NCBI RefSeq assembly: GCF_026930145.1
Contig: NZ_JANHOJ010000002.1
Coordinates: 124,001 to 188,000, forward strand
Direction: 5' to 3'
From: Bartonella sp. A05
Lineage (GTDB): Bacteria > Pseudomonadota > Alphaproteobacteria > Rhizobiales > Rhizobiaceae
DNA length: 64,000 nucleotides
The notes under the pieces were generated by a model. The model saw only the letters and a program-made list of their open reading frames with translations. It had not been told where the DNA came from and made no database searches. A program made the translations under genes and the position numbers. Within the stretch, counting starts at the first letter, position 1. Each line of letters begins with the position of its first letter. Shown piece after piece: positions 39,533 through 49,236 of this stretch.

Positions 39533-40816
39533 ATGAATGTAGAGATCAGTCGCCTCAGTAATGGTTTGACTATTGCAACGCATACAATGCAACAAATTGA
39601 CAGTGTAGCGCTTGGAATATGGGTTAAAGTTGGCGCACGCAATGAAACCTCTACACAACATGGTATCGCCCATTTACTGGAACATATGGCTTTCAAAGGA
39701 ACAGAAAACCGTACAGCTTTTAAAATTGCAACGGATATTGAAGATGTTGGTGGTGAAATCAATGCAGCAACAAGTGTTGAAACAACTGCTTATTTTGTGC
39801 GCGTACTCAAAGACGATATCCCACTTGCAATTGATATTCTATCCGACATTTTGATATGCCCAAAGTTTGATGAAAATGAATTAGAGCGAGAAAAACAAGT
39901 GGTTGTTCAAGAAATTGGTGCCGCTTGCGATGCTCCCGATGATGTTGTTTTTAATCACTTTACTGAAACAGCTTTTCGCCATCAGTCTCTTGGTCGCTCT
40001 ATCTTAGGAAAACCAAAAACAATTCAATCATTTACATCTGCTGATCTTCATAGTTTCATGAAACAACAATATAGCGCAGATCGTATGATCGTGGTTGCTG
40101 CGGGAGCTGTGAAGCATGAAAGTTTCTTACGAGAAGTTGAAAGCCGTCTTGGCAATTTTCGTTCCCATTCAACAGCGCCACTCACCAACCTTGCTAATTA
40201 TGTCGGCGGTGACTTTCGTGAATATCGTGATTTAATGGACGCACAAGTTGTACTTGGTTTTGAGGGACGCGCATATCACGCACGTGATTTTTACGCCACT
40301 CAAATTCTTGCAATTATTCTTGGAGGGGGCATGTCATCACGCCTATTCCAAGAAGTTAGAGAAAAACGTGGCTTATGCTATTCTATTTATGCTTTCCATT
40401 GGGGCTTTTCAGATGCCGGGCTTTTTGGTATTCACGCGGCTATCGGACAAAAAGGACTCAAAGAGCTTTTACCTATTATTCTGAGCGAACTTTCTAAAGC
40501 AAGCCAGAATATCCATGAAAGCGAACTCCGACGAGCACAAATACAATATCGTTCTGGTCTCATAATGTCACAGGAAAACCCATCTTCTCAGGCGCACCTC
40601 ATTGCCCGCCAAATGCTTCTTTATGGTCGACCAATTCCAATATCTGAAACAACTGAACGCTTGGAACTCATTACCACCTCAAGACTAACGGATTTAGCTA
40701 GCCGTCTTTTTATCAATTCCAACCCAACATTAGCAGCCGTCGGTCCTGTCGGTTCTCTCATAAATTTTGATCATTTAACATCAGCGCTTTCATCCAAAAT
40801 ACACTGTTCTTTCTAA
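39533..40816 (+). CDS. M16-family zinc peptidase (processing-peptidase-like)
   Basis: Inverzincin of 427 residues related to the beta subunit of mitochondrial processing peptidase. The metal motif HLLEH (His47, Glu50, His51) is intact, and the downstream Glu ligand lies in ELEREKQVVVQEIGAACD. The second half repeats the fold without a zinc site (GGGMSSRLFQEVREKRGLCYSI). In rhizobia this gene follows thrC; here it follows the thrC remnant, with AAGGGAG about 11 bases before the ATG. Natural substrates are unknown. Confidence 0.92.
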   Translation: MNVEISRLSNGLTIATHTMQQIDSVALGIWVKVGARNETSTQHGIAHLLEHMAFKGTENRTAFKIATDIEDVGGEINAATSVETTAYFVRVLKDDIPLAIDILSDILICPKFDENELEREKQVVVQEIGAACDAPDDVVFNHFTETAFRHQSLGRSILGKPKTIQSFTSADLHSFMKQQYSADRMIVVAAGAVKHESFLREVESRLGNFRSHSTAPLTNLANYVGGDFREYRDLMDAQVVLGFEGRAYHARDFYATQILAIILGGGMSSRLFQEVREKRGLCYSIYAFHWGFSDAGLFGIHAAIGQKGLKELLPIILSELSKASQNIHESELRRAQIQYRSGLIMSQENPSSQAHLIARQMLLYGRPIPISETTERLELITTSRLTDLASRLFINSNPTLAAVGPVGSLINFDHLTSALSSKIHCSF

Positions 40817-41182
40817 GTAAGAACCTTTTCCCAACACTTAAATCATGCTCTTTTTACGAAAAAATGCTTCTAAAATAAGATAAGATGATAGCGCACATAT
40901 TAGAAAAATCATCACAAAAATTCTTTTCACTGAATCAATTTGGAAAATATTAACCCCAAAAGCATACGGAACTACCCAATCAATGATTCATATGATAAAG
41001 AATTGATAAGTTAAAGTGGATACGCATAGAGACTTGATTCGTCTTTGTATAAAATTACATAGCTTTTCCACAAGATAACGATAACTATTTTATTATAAAA
41101 AAATAAACACTAAAAGATAAATGTATTTTTTCGAAAATCTAATTTAAAAATAAACAGAATAAAATACTAAGAGTGAAACATT
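40817..41182. other. Spacer before the GGDEF-EAL gene
   Basis: About 365 bases without a gene. In some relatives a short acetyltransferase gene lies between the peptidase and the GGDEF-EAL gene as I recall; no trace of one is recognisable here. Confidence 0.4.
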
Positions 41183-44065
41183 GTGAAGAGTTTTCGTAAA
41201 ATAACCAACATCTTTATTATAATTATTGGTCTTTTCATCCACCTTACGTCAGCACAGGCTATTGAACCAATTAAAATTTCCTCTCAAGATGCTGCTCTTG
41301 ATCTATCAAAAGCTATTGAAATTCACCATACGAATAACTCTATCTTTCAAACAAGTACAGCGCCAGGGTCTGATGGTATTGTATTGCGCATTGAAGTCCA
41401 AGCCAAAAGTGAAAATTTTTCTGGAAACTGGGCCGTTTTTGCCCTTGCAAACCCAACGAATGAACAAATCGACCGCCTCATTGTAGCGCCTCATTATCGC
41501 ATGGCAAATTCAGGGCTCATTTGGCCAGACCTCGGATCAGCGCGCATTCAATCCATCACTCCAAGTGAAGGTTTTTCTCTTGATCGTCAAACCAGTGCAA
41601 ACTCAGATATCTTTCGTATTACACTCAACCCCGGTGCTGTTATTACATTTGTTGCAGAACTTAACTCTGCAAATCTACCGCAACTCTATTTATGGAAACC
41701 TGAAGCCTACAAGGATACAATCAATTCTTATACACTGTATCATGGTATTCTTCTTGGAATTTCGGGTCTTTTAGCGCTCTTATTAACTATTCTATTCGTT
41801 GTTCGTGGGACAAGTCTTTTCCCTGCAACAGCTGCTGTTGCTTGGGCTGTCCTTTTCTATATTGGCATTGACTTTAATTTTTTGAATAAATTCTTTGCGG
41901 TTACACTCACAACAGAACCAATTTGGCGTGCTAGTACAGAAGTCGTACTTGCTGCCACGCTCTTCATTTTTCTGTTCACATATCTCTGTCTTAACCGCTG
42001 GCATTATCGTTTCAGCTATGGTGCAATTGTATGGTTCATAGCTCTATGCGGTCTAGGAACATTTGCGATTTATGATCCCACAAGAGCAGCTGGAATAGCA
42101 CGTTTGTCATTTGGCCTTACTGCTATACTTGGTATCATATTGATCGGTTATTTTTCAATTCGTAGATACGATCGCGCAATCATGCTCATTCCAACTTGGT
42201 TGTTAATTAGCTCTTGGTCTTTTGGAGCTTATATCTGCATAGTTGGGTATTTAGATAACGATATCATCCAACCCGCTCTCGCAGGAGGATTAGTGCTCAT
42301 CGTTCTTCTCATCAGCTTTACGATTATGCAACAGACTTTTTCCAATGCTGCTTTCCATGAAGGAATATTTTCCGACCTCGAGCAACAAGTCCTTGCTGCA
42401 AAAGGAGCTGGAAATATTATTTGGGACTGGAACATTGAACGTGACCGTATTAATATTCACCCGGATATGGTAGCGTTCTTTGGGACTGAAAACCACAAAC
42501 TCAACGGAACTATGCAGAACTGGATTTCAGCAATGCATTATGATGACCGTGAACGCTTTCGTGCCGTATTGAATATTATTCTTAAAAACAAAAAAGGACG
42601 TATTGATCAAATTTTTCGCCTCTCTTCTGGTGGTGGCCATTATCTCTGGTTTTCTTTACGTGCGCGCCCAGCTATGCAAAAAGATGGAAAAATTACGCGT
42701 GTGATTGGAACCATTGTGAATGTTACTAACCACAAAAAAGCTGAAGAACGCTTATTGCATGATGCAATTTATGATAGCTTAACTGGTCTTCCTAACAAGC
42801 AAATTTTCTTCGACAGACTACAAAGTTATACCTCTTTAGCTAAAACAAATGCAAAAATTAAACCAACTGTCTTTATGATTGATTTCGACAATTTCCGTCA
42901 AATTAATCGTAAATTAGGTATCGCTGTTGGAGATACTGTGCTTCTCGTAATTGCGCGTCGTCTTAGCCGTCTCATTAACTCTCAAGATACTCTTTCACGC
43001 CTTTCCGCAGATCGTTTTGCCATCATTTTACTCAGCCAAACTGAGTCGAAAAAAATTGCAGCATTTGCAAATCATCTGCACAAAACAATCTCGGCACCTA
43101 TTTCACTGTTAGAAAAAAAAATAACCCTTTCAACATCAATTGGACTGGTTACATGGAGTGAAAACAGACCAACCGCTGAAAATATTTTCAAAGATAGTGA
43201 ATTAGCAATGATCCGCGCAAAACAAATGGGCGGGAACCATATTGCACTTTTCCGCCCCCATTTTCGTACTTTGGATCTAGAACAGAGCAAAATGAAACAG
43301 GATATTCATCATGCAATAAAGTGCAATGAAATGAAAATCCTCTATCATCCTATTCTTAATCTATCAGACGGACAAATTATTGGTTTTGAAACAATCGTGG
43401 AGTGGCATCATCCACAGCATGGAAATTTAAATGTTTGTGATTTTATTAAGATCGTAGAAAATGAACAACTCGTTATGGATCTAGCACAATTCATGATCGA
43501 TCGTGCACTTATTGACCTTGCCAATATACAAGAAATATTTTTCCAACAATCTTTCTTTATTTCAATTAATTTACCAAGTGCGGAAATGATTCATGCTGAC
43601 TTTATAAGTCAATTACGCTCTTCTCTTCTTCGTAATCCGCTCGACAAGGGGCAACTAATGATAGAAATATCTGAATTTGTTTTGCGAAAAAATCCTGAAC
43701 AATCAGCTCACTTTCTTGAACAAATTAAAACATTAGGCATAAAGCTTGCGTTGGATAATTTTGGAACAGGTTATTCATCACTGACTTATCTTGTCCGTTA
43801 TCCATTTGACATGATCAAATTAGACCGTTCACTTATCTCTATTGATTCATTTGAGAAAAAAATTGTTCTTAAATCCATTATCAATATGGCTACGAATCTT
43901 AATTTACAGATTATTGCAGAAGGTGTTGAAAATGAAAAAGAAGCTGTCTTTTTACGCCAAGAAGGCTGTAAATATGTTCAAAGTACAATTGTCACGAAAC
44001 CAATCGCCATCAAAGAATTAATCACTCTTGTTCAACATCACTTCTCTTTTTTGAAAAAGGTATAA
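41183..44065 (+). CDS. 7TM-PAS-GGDEF-EAL sensor protein with degenerate motifs
   Basis: Membrane protein of 960 residues starting at GTG, where a signal peptide begins (ends TSAQA). A periplasmic sensor of about 150 residues precedes seven or so membrane helices (about 185-385), a 7TMR-DISM layout. Then come a PAS domain (about 405-520), a GGDEF domain (about 530-685) and an EAL domain (about 700-950). The GGDEF motif is SADRF (608-612), so diguanylate cyclase activity is unlikely. In the EAL domain the signature reads ETI (736-738), DDFGTG reads DNFGTG (858-863) and the Q-G near the end reads QS, although Asn in SINL, Glu in IEIS and Lys in IKLD remain. Likely a c-di-GMP receptor or a pseudo-enzyme; weak phosphodiesterase activity cannot be excluded. 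Confidence 0.85.
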   Translation: MKSFRKITNIFIIIIGLFIHLTSAQAIEPIKISSQDAALDLSKAIEIHHTNNSIFQTSTAPGSDGIVLRIEVQAKSENFSGNWAVFALANPTNEQIDRLIVAPHYRMANSGLIWPDLGSARIQSITPSEGFSLDRQTSANSDIFRITLNPGAVITFVAELNSANLPQLYLWKPEAYKDTINSYTLYHGILLGISGLLALLLTILFVVRGTSLFPATAAVAWAVLFYIGIDFNFLNKFFAVTLTTEPIWRASTEVVLAATLFIFLFTYLCLNRWHYRFSYGAIVWFIALCGLGTFAIYDPTRAAGIARLSFGLTAILGIILIGYFSIRRYDRAIMLIPTWLLISSWSFGAYICIVGYLDNDIIQPALAGGLVLIVLLISFTIMQQTFSNAAFHEGIFSDLEQQVLAAKGAGNIIWDWNIERDRINIHPDMVAFFGTENHKLNGTMQNWISAMHYDDRERFRAVLNIILKNKKGRIDQIFRLSSGGGHYLWFSLRARPAMQKDGKITRVIGTIVNVTNHKKAEERLLHDAIYDSLTGLPNKQIFFDRLQSYTSLAKTNAKIKPTVFMIDFDNFRQINRKLGIAVGDTVLLVIARRLSRLINSQDTLSRLSADRFAIILLSQTESKKIAAFANHLHKTISAPISLLEKKITLSTSIGLVTWSENRPTAENIFKDSELAMIRAKQMGGNHIALFRPHFRTLDLEQSKMKQDIHHAIKCNEMKILYHPILNLSDGQIIGFETIVEWHHPQHGNLNVCDFIKIVENEQLVMDLAQFMIDRALIDLANIQEIFFQQSFFISINLPSAEMIHADFISQLRSSLLRNPLDKGQLMIEISEFVLRKNPEQSAHFLEQIKTLGIKLALDNFGTGYSSLTYLVRYPFDMIKLDRSLISIDSFEKKIVLKSIINMATNLNLQIIAEGVENEKEAVFLRQEGCKYVQSTIVTKPIAIKELITLVQHHFSFLKKV

Positions 44066-44112
44066 AAATAGGAAAATATCACACAAAAGTCTTAAAAAAT
44101 AACAGAACACGT

Positions 44113-44715
44113 TTACGCGTGTCCTATTTCAGAAACAAGAGAGGTTGGATTAATTCCCATACGAATAAGGCTGTTATCATACTTGCTGCTTATATCGCTT
44201 TCAAAAAGAAAACTAGAAGACGTGGGACTGATCAGCCAACCGTTTTCAGAAATTTCTGTTTCAAGCTGTCCCGCTTTCCATCCGGCATAGCCCAATGCTA
44301 TAAGTGCATGCTGGGGACCTTGTTCGCAGCTGATCGCTTTTAATATATCAATAGTTGCAGTAAAATAAATTTCATCTGTAACAGAAATAGTTGCATCACA
44401 AGCATAATCATCCGAATGAATCACGAAACCGCGGGAGGGATCAACGGGGCCACCATAGCGTACCGGAAACTTTTTTATTGGCTCAGAAAGAGATTTTTTT
44501 TGGATGCTACTAATCACTCCAAGCTGAAACAAAAGCTCAGGAAAATTCATATCATGCAATTGATTGAGAATGATCCCCATAGCGCCAGCATTAGAATGGG
44601 CACAAATATAAATAACAGAACGAATAAAGCGTTTGTCATTCATTCCAGGCATTGCTATAAGTAATCGCCCATTCAAAAATCCATCACGCTGTTGCATTAA
44701 TTTGATATTCTCCAT
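44113..44715 (-). CDS. YqgE/AlgH family protein (UPF0301)
   Basis: Protein of 200 residues of the AlgH/YqgE family. The N-terminal block [26 protein letters not shown] appears as overlapping short motifs ([20 protein letters not shown]), followed by [25 protein letters not shown] and [16 protein letters not shown], the typical C-terminal signature. The molecular role is unclear; in Pseudomonas AlgH was first linked to alginate regulation. It is convergent with the GGDEF-EAL gene and divergent from the DsbD-N gene. Confidence 0.92.
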   Translation of the reverse strand: MENIKLMQQRDGFLNGRLLIAMPGMNDKRFIRSVIYICAHSNAGAMGIILNQLHDMNFPELLFQLGVISSIQKKSLSEPIKKFPVRYGGPVDPSRGFVIHSDDYACDATISVTDEIYFTATIDILKAISCEQGPQHALIALGYAGWKAGQLETEISENGWLISPTSSSFLFESDISSKYDNSLIRMGINPTSLVSEIGHA

Positions 44716-44784
44716 AGATTGATACGTTCAGTTTCAATTAAGCCAGTATAAAAAGAAAATAAAGCGCAAATAAAAAAATTTCAA

Positions 44785-45648
44785 ATGTTTACAAACTTAC
44801 AAAAAATTTCACATATCTTTCGTAAAAAGCTTTTCGTAATTTTGAGCTTAATCTCCGTGATTTTAGGATTATTTAGCTTCCCTATTGGTGCTCAAACAGA
44901 ACAAGAAGCATATCTTTATGCAACACCTTGGTATGAAACAAACGGTAACCGTGTCAGAATAGCCATAAATCAACCTTCTCTTTCTGAAACAAGAAATGGT
45001 ATTATTGAAGTTGTGCTCAAACCAAAATGGAAAACTTACTGGCGTAATCCAGGAAATTCAGGCATGGCGCCATTTTTCACTTTCGATCAACCAGTTTCTT
45101 ATGAAATTTTTTATCCCACACCTCAACTCTATGAAATAGAAGATAACTGGTCCTTCAGCTATACAGATAAAGTTGTATTGCCTTTTACAGTTTCTGGTTC
45201 TAGTAAAAATCTAAGTGGCTCTTTAACTATTGGAATATGTGATACAATTTGTATCCCCTTTATTGTCGACTTTAATTTTTCACCATCGTCTCAAAAAAAT
45301 GAACATATCCCTTCATCTTTATTAACACATGCCCAAGCTGCTTTGCCGCGTACAATGCATAATGAATTTAAAATAAGTGCTGAAAAAGATTTTAATACCC
45401 TATTCATAAAAATACAAAATAACAGAAAAATCACGCATTTATCTATTTTTCTAGATGGAGGAGACATGCAAATAGGACCAGCAAAACGACTCAACGATCA
45501 TGAAGAATATACATTCTTTACTGCTCCTATATATTTTGATCCAGACGAACCAAATCAAACAGTTTTTTATACCGTTTCTTCTAAAAGTCACGCTTTAAGT
45601 GGAACATTCACAATAAGCACACAATCGCCTTCTACCCCTCTTCCATAA
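44785..45648 (+). CDS. Isolated DsbD N-terminal-like domain protein
   Basis: Secreted protein of 287 residues. A signal sequence (about 14-37, ends IGAQ) precedes an immunoglobulin-like domain of the DsbD_N type: VVLKPKWKTYWRNPGNSGMA, LPFTVSG and SLTIGICDTICIPFIVDF, with a C-x3-C pair in place of the C-x5-C active site of E. coli DsbD. No membrane or thioredoxin domain follows, unlike full DsbD. Such stand-alone proteins occur in rhizobia. A partner membrane reductase is not in the window. Role in reducing envelope thiols is inferred. Confidence 0.72.
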   Translation: MFTNLQKISHIFRKKLFVILSLISVILGLFSFPIGAQTEQEAYLYATPWYETNGNRVRIAINQPSLSETRNGIIEVVLKPKWKTYWRNPGNSGMAPFFTFDQPVSYEIFYPTPQLYEIEDNWSFSYTDKVVLPFTVSGSSKNLSGSLTIGICDTICIPFIVDFNFSPSSQKNEHIPSSLLTHAQAALPRTMHNEFKISAEKDFNTLFIKIQNNRKITHLSIFLDGGDMQIGPAKRLNDHEEYTFFTAPIYFDPDEPNQTVFYTVSSKSHALSGTFTISTQSPSTPLP

Positions 45649-45693
45649 GCAGTTCAAAAGTGATAACCTAAAGATTATATCGAAAAACATTGC

Positions 45694-46161
45694 TTACGTT
45701 GGGAAATATCCGTTTTCACGATATTCAGCAATTGCTTTACGTGCAAGCGCGTCTGCACGCTCATTATCTGGATGGCCAGCATGTCCTTTTATCCAGTGCC
45801 ACCTGACATTATGGCGAGAACAAGCATCATCAAGACTCTGCCATAAATCCATATTTTTAACAGCTTTTTTTGACGTAGTACGCCAATTATTCTTCTTCCA
45901 TCCTTCAAGCCACACGGATATTCCGTTGCGCACGTAAATTGAGTCCGTATAAAGATCAACAGAACAAGGTTCTTTCAGTGCATTTAATGCACGAATCGCT
46001 GCCGTTAATTCCATTTTATTGTTGGTAGTATACACTTCTCCACCGTAAAGTTCACGTTCATGACCATTCCAACGTAAAATGGCTCCCCACCCTCCAAATC
46101 CAGGGTTCCCTGAGCAAGCACCATCTGTATAAATTTCTATAACTTTTTGCTGATCGCACAT
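45694..46161 (-). CDS. rnhA: Ribonuclease HI
   Basis: Cuts RNA in RNA-DNA hybrids. The 155 residues carry all four catalytic acids: Asp in [11 protein letters not shown], Glu in [12 protein letters not shown], Asp in LYTDSIYV and Asp in NERADALA, plus the His loop [10 protein letters not shown]. Length is normal. It starts five bases after the stop of the thrB remnant, so it was the downstream gene of an ispH-thrB-rnhA operon and is now read through or from within the remnant. Confidence 0.96.
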   Translation of the reverse strand: MCDQQKVIEIYTDGACSGNPGFGGWGAILRWNGHERELYGGEVYTTNNKMELTAAIRALNALKEPCSVDLYTDSIYVRNGISVWLEGWKKNNWRTTSKKAVKNMDLWQSLDDACSRHNVRWHWIKGHAGHPDNERADALARKAIAEYRENGYFPT

Positions 46162-46166
46162 AAAAT

Positions 46167-47051
46167 TTAAAAACCCAATTCATTCAGCGAATCCACATTG
46201 CTGAAAAAAGAAAGCTTGCACCAATATTCTAATGGATCCTTTTTCACAACAAAACTATCAGACGGCGTATAAAACCAATCATAAAAGCGTGTGAAAAAAA
46301 AGCGCAAAGCCGCTCCACGTATTAATAAAAGAAAAGCATTTAATTCTACAAACATCAACAGTCTAATCGCTTGAAATTTTCTAATAACCTGCATATTTTT
46401 GTTGAGATTATAGGAATAATCATGTTCAAAGCATCAAGCCTTTAAGCAAACTGCTAAATCGTAAGCCCAAAAGTCATCACAAGTAAAGTAGAAATCTATA
46501 ATACCTGTTGGCAAATGCAATGGCCAATTTTCTTCTAAAAATCCGACTCCATATCAATGTTTGCTCCACATCCCTTAAACAATGTATCTTCTCTTGTTTG
46601 ACAACGTTGCCACAATGGCTTACAATCCACAATAGAGAGTATTTTTTCGTCTGAGTGCAAAATCTTGCCCAACCAAATGCAATTGCGCTAAACTGGTACC
46701 TCCTTCGCAACAATGGTAAACATTCGGCTTACAAACCCATATCCCTTTAAGAAAGGTAATAATAGCAGCAAGACGTCCTGCTAATTCGCCAATAGTCGTC
46801 GTTCCATTATTCTGAAAACCGATTGAGACAAAGAAATCCACGCTGGCTTGAATGTTGCATAAAGATCATCTTTCAAAATACGCTTTTCATAAAGCGTTAA
46901 AATAAATTTTCCTTCTATTGATTGTATGAAGCAGAAAATTTGAATTTTCGAGCCCCTCTTCTATTCCTCGATAAGATAGAAGACAACCTATCGAATAATG
47001 TGTTAACAATACCTTCAACTCGTTTTGATGAACGTTCGTATAAACTATCAT
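46167..47051 (-). pseudogene. thrB: Homoserine kinase remnant (thrB)
   Basis: Pieces of ThrB, which phosphorylates homoserine, are spread over all three minus-strand frames in the right order. From ATG 47051: [16 protein letters not shown], then [19 protein letters not shown]. After a shift: [12 protein letters not shown]. Then GELAGRLAAIITFLKGIW and LAQLHLVGQDFALRRKN. Near 46500: EENWPLHLPTGIIDFYF, joined across a deletion that removes the nucleotide-binding HxDLxxDN loop. Finally RGAALRFFFTRFYDW and KKDPLEYWCKLSFF to the stop at 46167. The start still overlaps the ispH stop (TAATG). Function must be lost. Confidence 0.92.
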
Positions 47052-48106
47052 TATTCTATTTTCATCTTAAACATTTTCATATCACAATCTTCGTTTGTTA
47101 TCGCCTCAGTTTGACCATGAACAAATGCCATATCCTGAGAGGTTAAAACTGTATCACGCAATTCACGATTGACAAGAAATTTTTCCGTCTCCACTGCCGT
47201 TTCAGCCAATTCTATTGTGACGTCGTAACGCTCACGAAAAGCTGTAATAATTTCATCAACAATGATTTCAGGAGCAGATGCCCCAGCTGAGAGACTAACG
47301 ACTGACAAAGCGCCCAAACGATCAAAATCGATTTCATCAGCCCGTTGCACTAAGATAGGCTGCCGAGCACCGAACCTTTCCGCAACTTCTACTAAACGTC
47401 GTGAATTCGATGAGTTTGGTGCTCCAACAATCAAAAATAAATCACTCCCTCGTGCTGCTGCCTTAACAGCATTTTGTCGATTAGTCGTAGCATAGCAAAT
47501 TGATTCAGCAGCCGGTGTTTCCAAAAAAGGGAAGCGTTGTTGCAAGACTTCAAGAATCTCCGCAGTATCTTCAACAGAAAGTGTTGTTTGTGTTACAAAT
47601 CCTAATTTATTCGGATCATCCGGATGATAATGCAAAGCATCTTCTACCGTCTCAATTAATGTAACCGCTCCTTTTTCAAGCTGTCCCATTGTTCCTATAA
47701 CCTCAGGATGGCCAGCATGACCAATTAAGATAACATGACGACCATGACGTTGATGTCGTATTGCTTGTTTATGAACCTTAGAAACCAATGGACATGTCGC
47801 ATCGAGATAAAACAAATTATAACGGCGTGCCTCTTCTGGCACAGATTTTGGCACTCCATGGGCAGAAAACACAACAGGCTGATTAAGATGTTCTTCCGGT
47901 ATCTCACAAAGCTCTTCGATAAAAACAGCCCCGCGTTGCTGCAATCCTTCAACCACATAGCGGTTATGCACAATTTCATGACGAACATATACTGGAGCAC
48001 CGTATTTTTTCAATGCCAGAATAACAATCTGAATAGCACGATCAACCCCCGCACAAAACCCGCGCGGACTGCAAAGGCGAAGTGTTAAAGGGGGGCGTAC
48101 CAACAT
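47051..48106 (-). CDS. ispH: 4-hydroxy-3-methylbut-2-enyl diphosphate reductase
   Basis: Last enzyme of the MEP pathway, making isopentenyl and dimethylallyl diphosphate. The 351 residues contain the three cluster Cys: in [24 protein letters not shown] and [11 protein letters not shown]. The E-H-rich and [15 protein letters not shown] blocks are intact. Its stop overlaps the start of the thrB remnant by one base. It works in the same pathway as dxs at 54-56 kb. The C-terminal tail after [11 protein letters not shown] is extended by about 25 residues compared with the core. Confidence 0.96.
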   Translation of the reverse strand: MLVRPPLTLRLCSPRGFCAGVDRAIQIVILALKKYGAPVYVRHEIVHNRYVVEGLQQRGAVFIEELCEIPEEHLNQPVVFSAHGVPKSVPEEARRYNLFYLDATCPLVSKVHKQAIRHQRHGRHVILIGHAGHPEVIGTMGQLEKGAVTLIETVEDALHYHPDDPNKLGFVTQTTLSVEDTAEILEVLQQRFPFLETPAAESICYATTNRQNAVKAAARGSDLFLIVGAPNSSNSRRLVEVAERFGARQPILVQRADEIDFDRLGALSVVSLSAGASAPEIIVDEIITAFRERYDVTIELAETAVETEKFLVNRELRDTVLTSQDMAFVHGQTEAITNEDCDMKMFKMKIE

Positions 48107-48232
48107 AATTGACCTTTAAAAATCTATCACTTTTACCATATATCCACACACACTCTTATTAGGTCGTATACAAACAGTAAAAAACAAGAAGTATCATCCT
48201 TATATAGACAGCGCTGACCGATGACACACTAG

Positions 48233-48265
48233 ATTGCATTCTATTTGATGATTGCATTCTATTTG
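48233..48265. repeat. 18-bp tandem repeat (about 1.8 copies)
   Basis: ATTGCATTCTATTTGATG (48233-48250) is followed directly by a second copy matching 15 of 15 bases (48251-48265) before diverging to CGC. It lies in the spacer between the ctaB stop and the ispH start. It could be a replication-slippage product; no function is evident. Confidence 0.7.
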
Positions 48266-48300
48266 CGCAGCGCTTTTAAATTGTTTCTCTTCAAATCACA

Positions 48301-49236
48301 TTAAAGGATAAAAAAACACCAAACAAGAGCTTCAATCAAAAGAATTCCAAAAACAGCGGCCAAATAAAATACCGAAAAGAAAAACATTTTCTTCGCCATA
48401 GCGATGGTTTGGGCGTGCATATCAGCTTTCCACAAACAATAAGCAAGGTAAACAAAAATAGCACCTAAAATTGTCGAAAAAATACCATAAACAACGCCTG
48501 CAAAACCCACAACATAAGGCCCAATAGCGCATATCGCCGTCATAATAGCATAAATTAAGATCTGTTTTTTTGTTGAATGCTCACCTCGAATATTAGGCAT
48601 CATAGGAATACCGGCTGCCTCATAATCCGTAGTCGAAAACAAAGAAAGAGCCCAAAAATGTGGTGGAGTCCACATAAAAATGATTAAAAATAATAGAAAG
48701 CTGTCAATACTCACTGTTCCTGTTGCAGCAGCCCATCCAATCATGGGTGGAAAAGCTCCAGCTGCACCACCAATAACAATATTTTGCGGAGTTATACGCT
48801 TTAACCAAATTGTATAAATAACAATATAAAAGAAAATTGTGAAAGCAAGAAAAATTGCTGTAAACCAATTAATGAAAACCCCCATAACCAAAACCGAGAC
48901 TATAGAGAGAACCAAGCCAAAAACCAACGCTTGCATGCGGCTAATTTTACCAGTAGGAATGGGACGATTTTGAGTACGTTTCATCACTGCATCAATATCA
49001 GCATCATACCACATATTAAGCACCCCTGCACCACCGCCACCCACAGCAATACACAAAATAGCCAAAAAACCATGAAATAGATTCATAGAAACAGGCGACA
49101 CTACCAATCCGACCACAGCCGTAAACACAACGAGCGACATAACTCGTGGTTTCATCAATGTGATATAGTCATAAATACCAACCGCTGGAGGAATCGATTG
49201 ACCATTCTTAATCGATAATTCTCTTGAAATAGACAT
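48301..49236 (-). CDS. ctaB: Protoheme IX farnesyltransferase (heme O synthase)
   Basis: UbiA-superfamily prenyltransferase that adds farnesyl to heme b for terminal oxidases. The 311-residue protein has about nine membrane helices and the two Asp-rich motifs: NMWYDADIDAVMKRTQNRP and the second near LFSTTDYEAAGIPMMPN. The family words PRVMSLVVFTAVVG and WTPPHFWALSL are intact. The gene is not next to ctaCDE in this window. It shares the farnesyl supply made through dxs and ispH. Confidence 0.95.
   Translation of the reverse strand: MSISRELSIKNGQSIPPAVGIYDYITLMKPRVMSLVVFTAVVGLVVSPVSMNLFHGFLAILCIAVGGGGAGVLNMWYDADIDAVMKRTQNRPIPTGKISRMQALVFGLVLSIVSVLVMGVFINWFTAIFLAFTIFFYIVIYTIWLKRITPQNIVIGGAAGAFPPMIGWAAATGTVSIDSFLLFLIIFMWTPPHFWALSLFSTTDYEAAGIPMMPNIRGEHSTKKQILIYAIMTAICAIGPYVVGFAGVVYGIFSTILGAIFVYLAYCLWKADMHAQTIAMAKKMFFFSVFYLAAVFGILLIEALVWCFFIL

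Noticed and set aside
44107-44122. ACACG/CGTGT hairpin between the GGDEF-EAL gene and algH
   Set aside because: Only 5 bp, and it overlaps the algH stop codon; too weak to call.
46477-46841. Open frames of 73-78 codons on the minus strand as separate small proteins
   Set aside because: Their sequences are out-of-order or shifted pieces of homoserine kinase; they belong to the thrB remnant.
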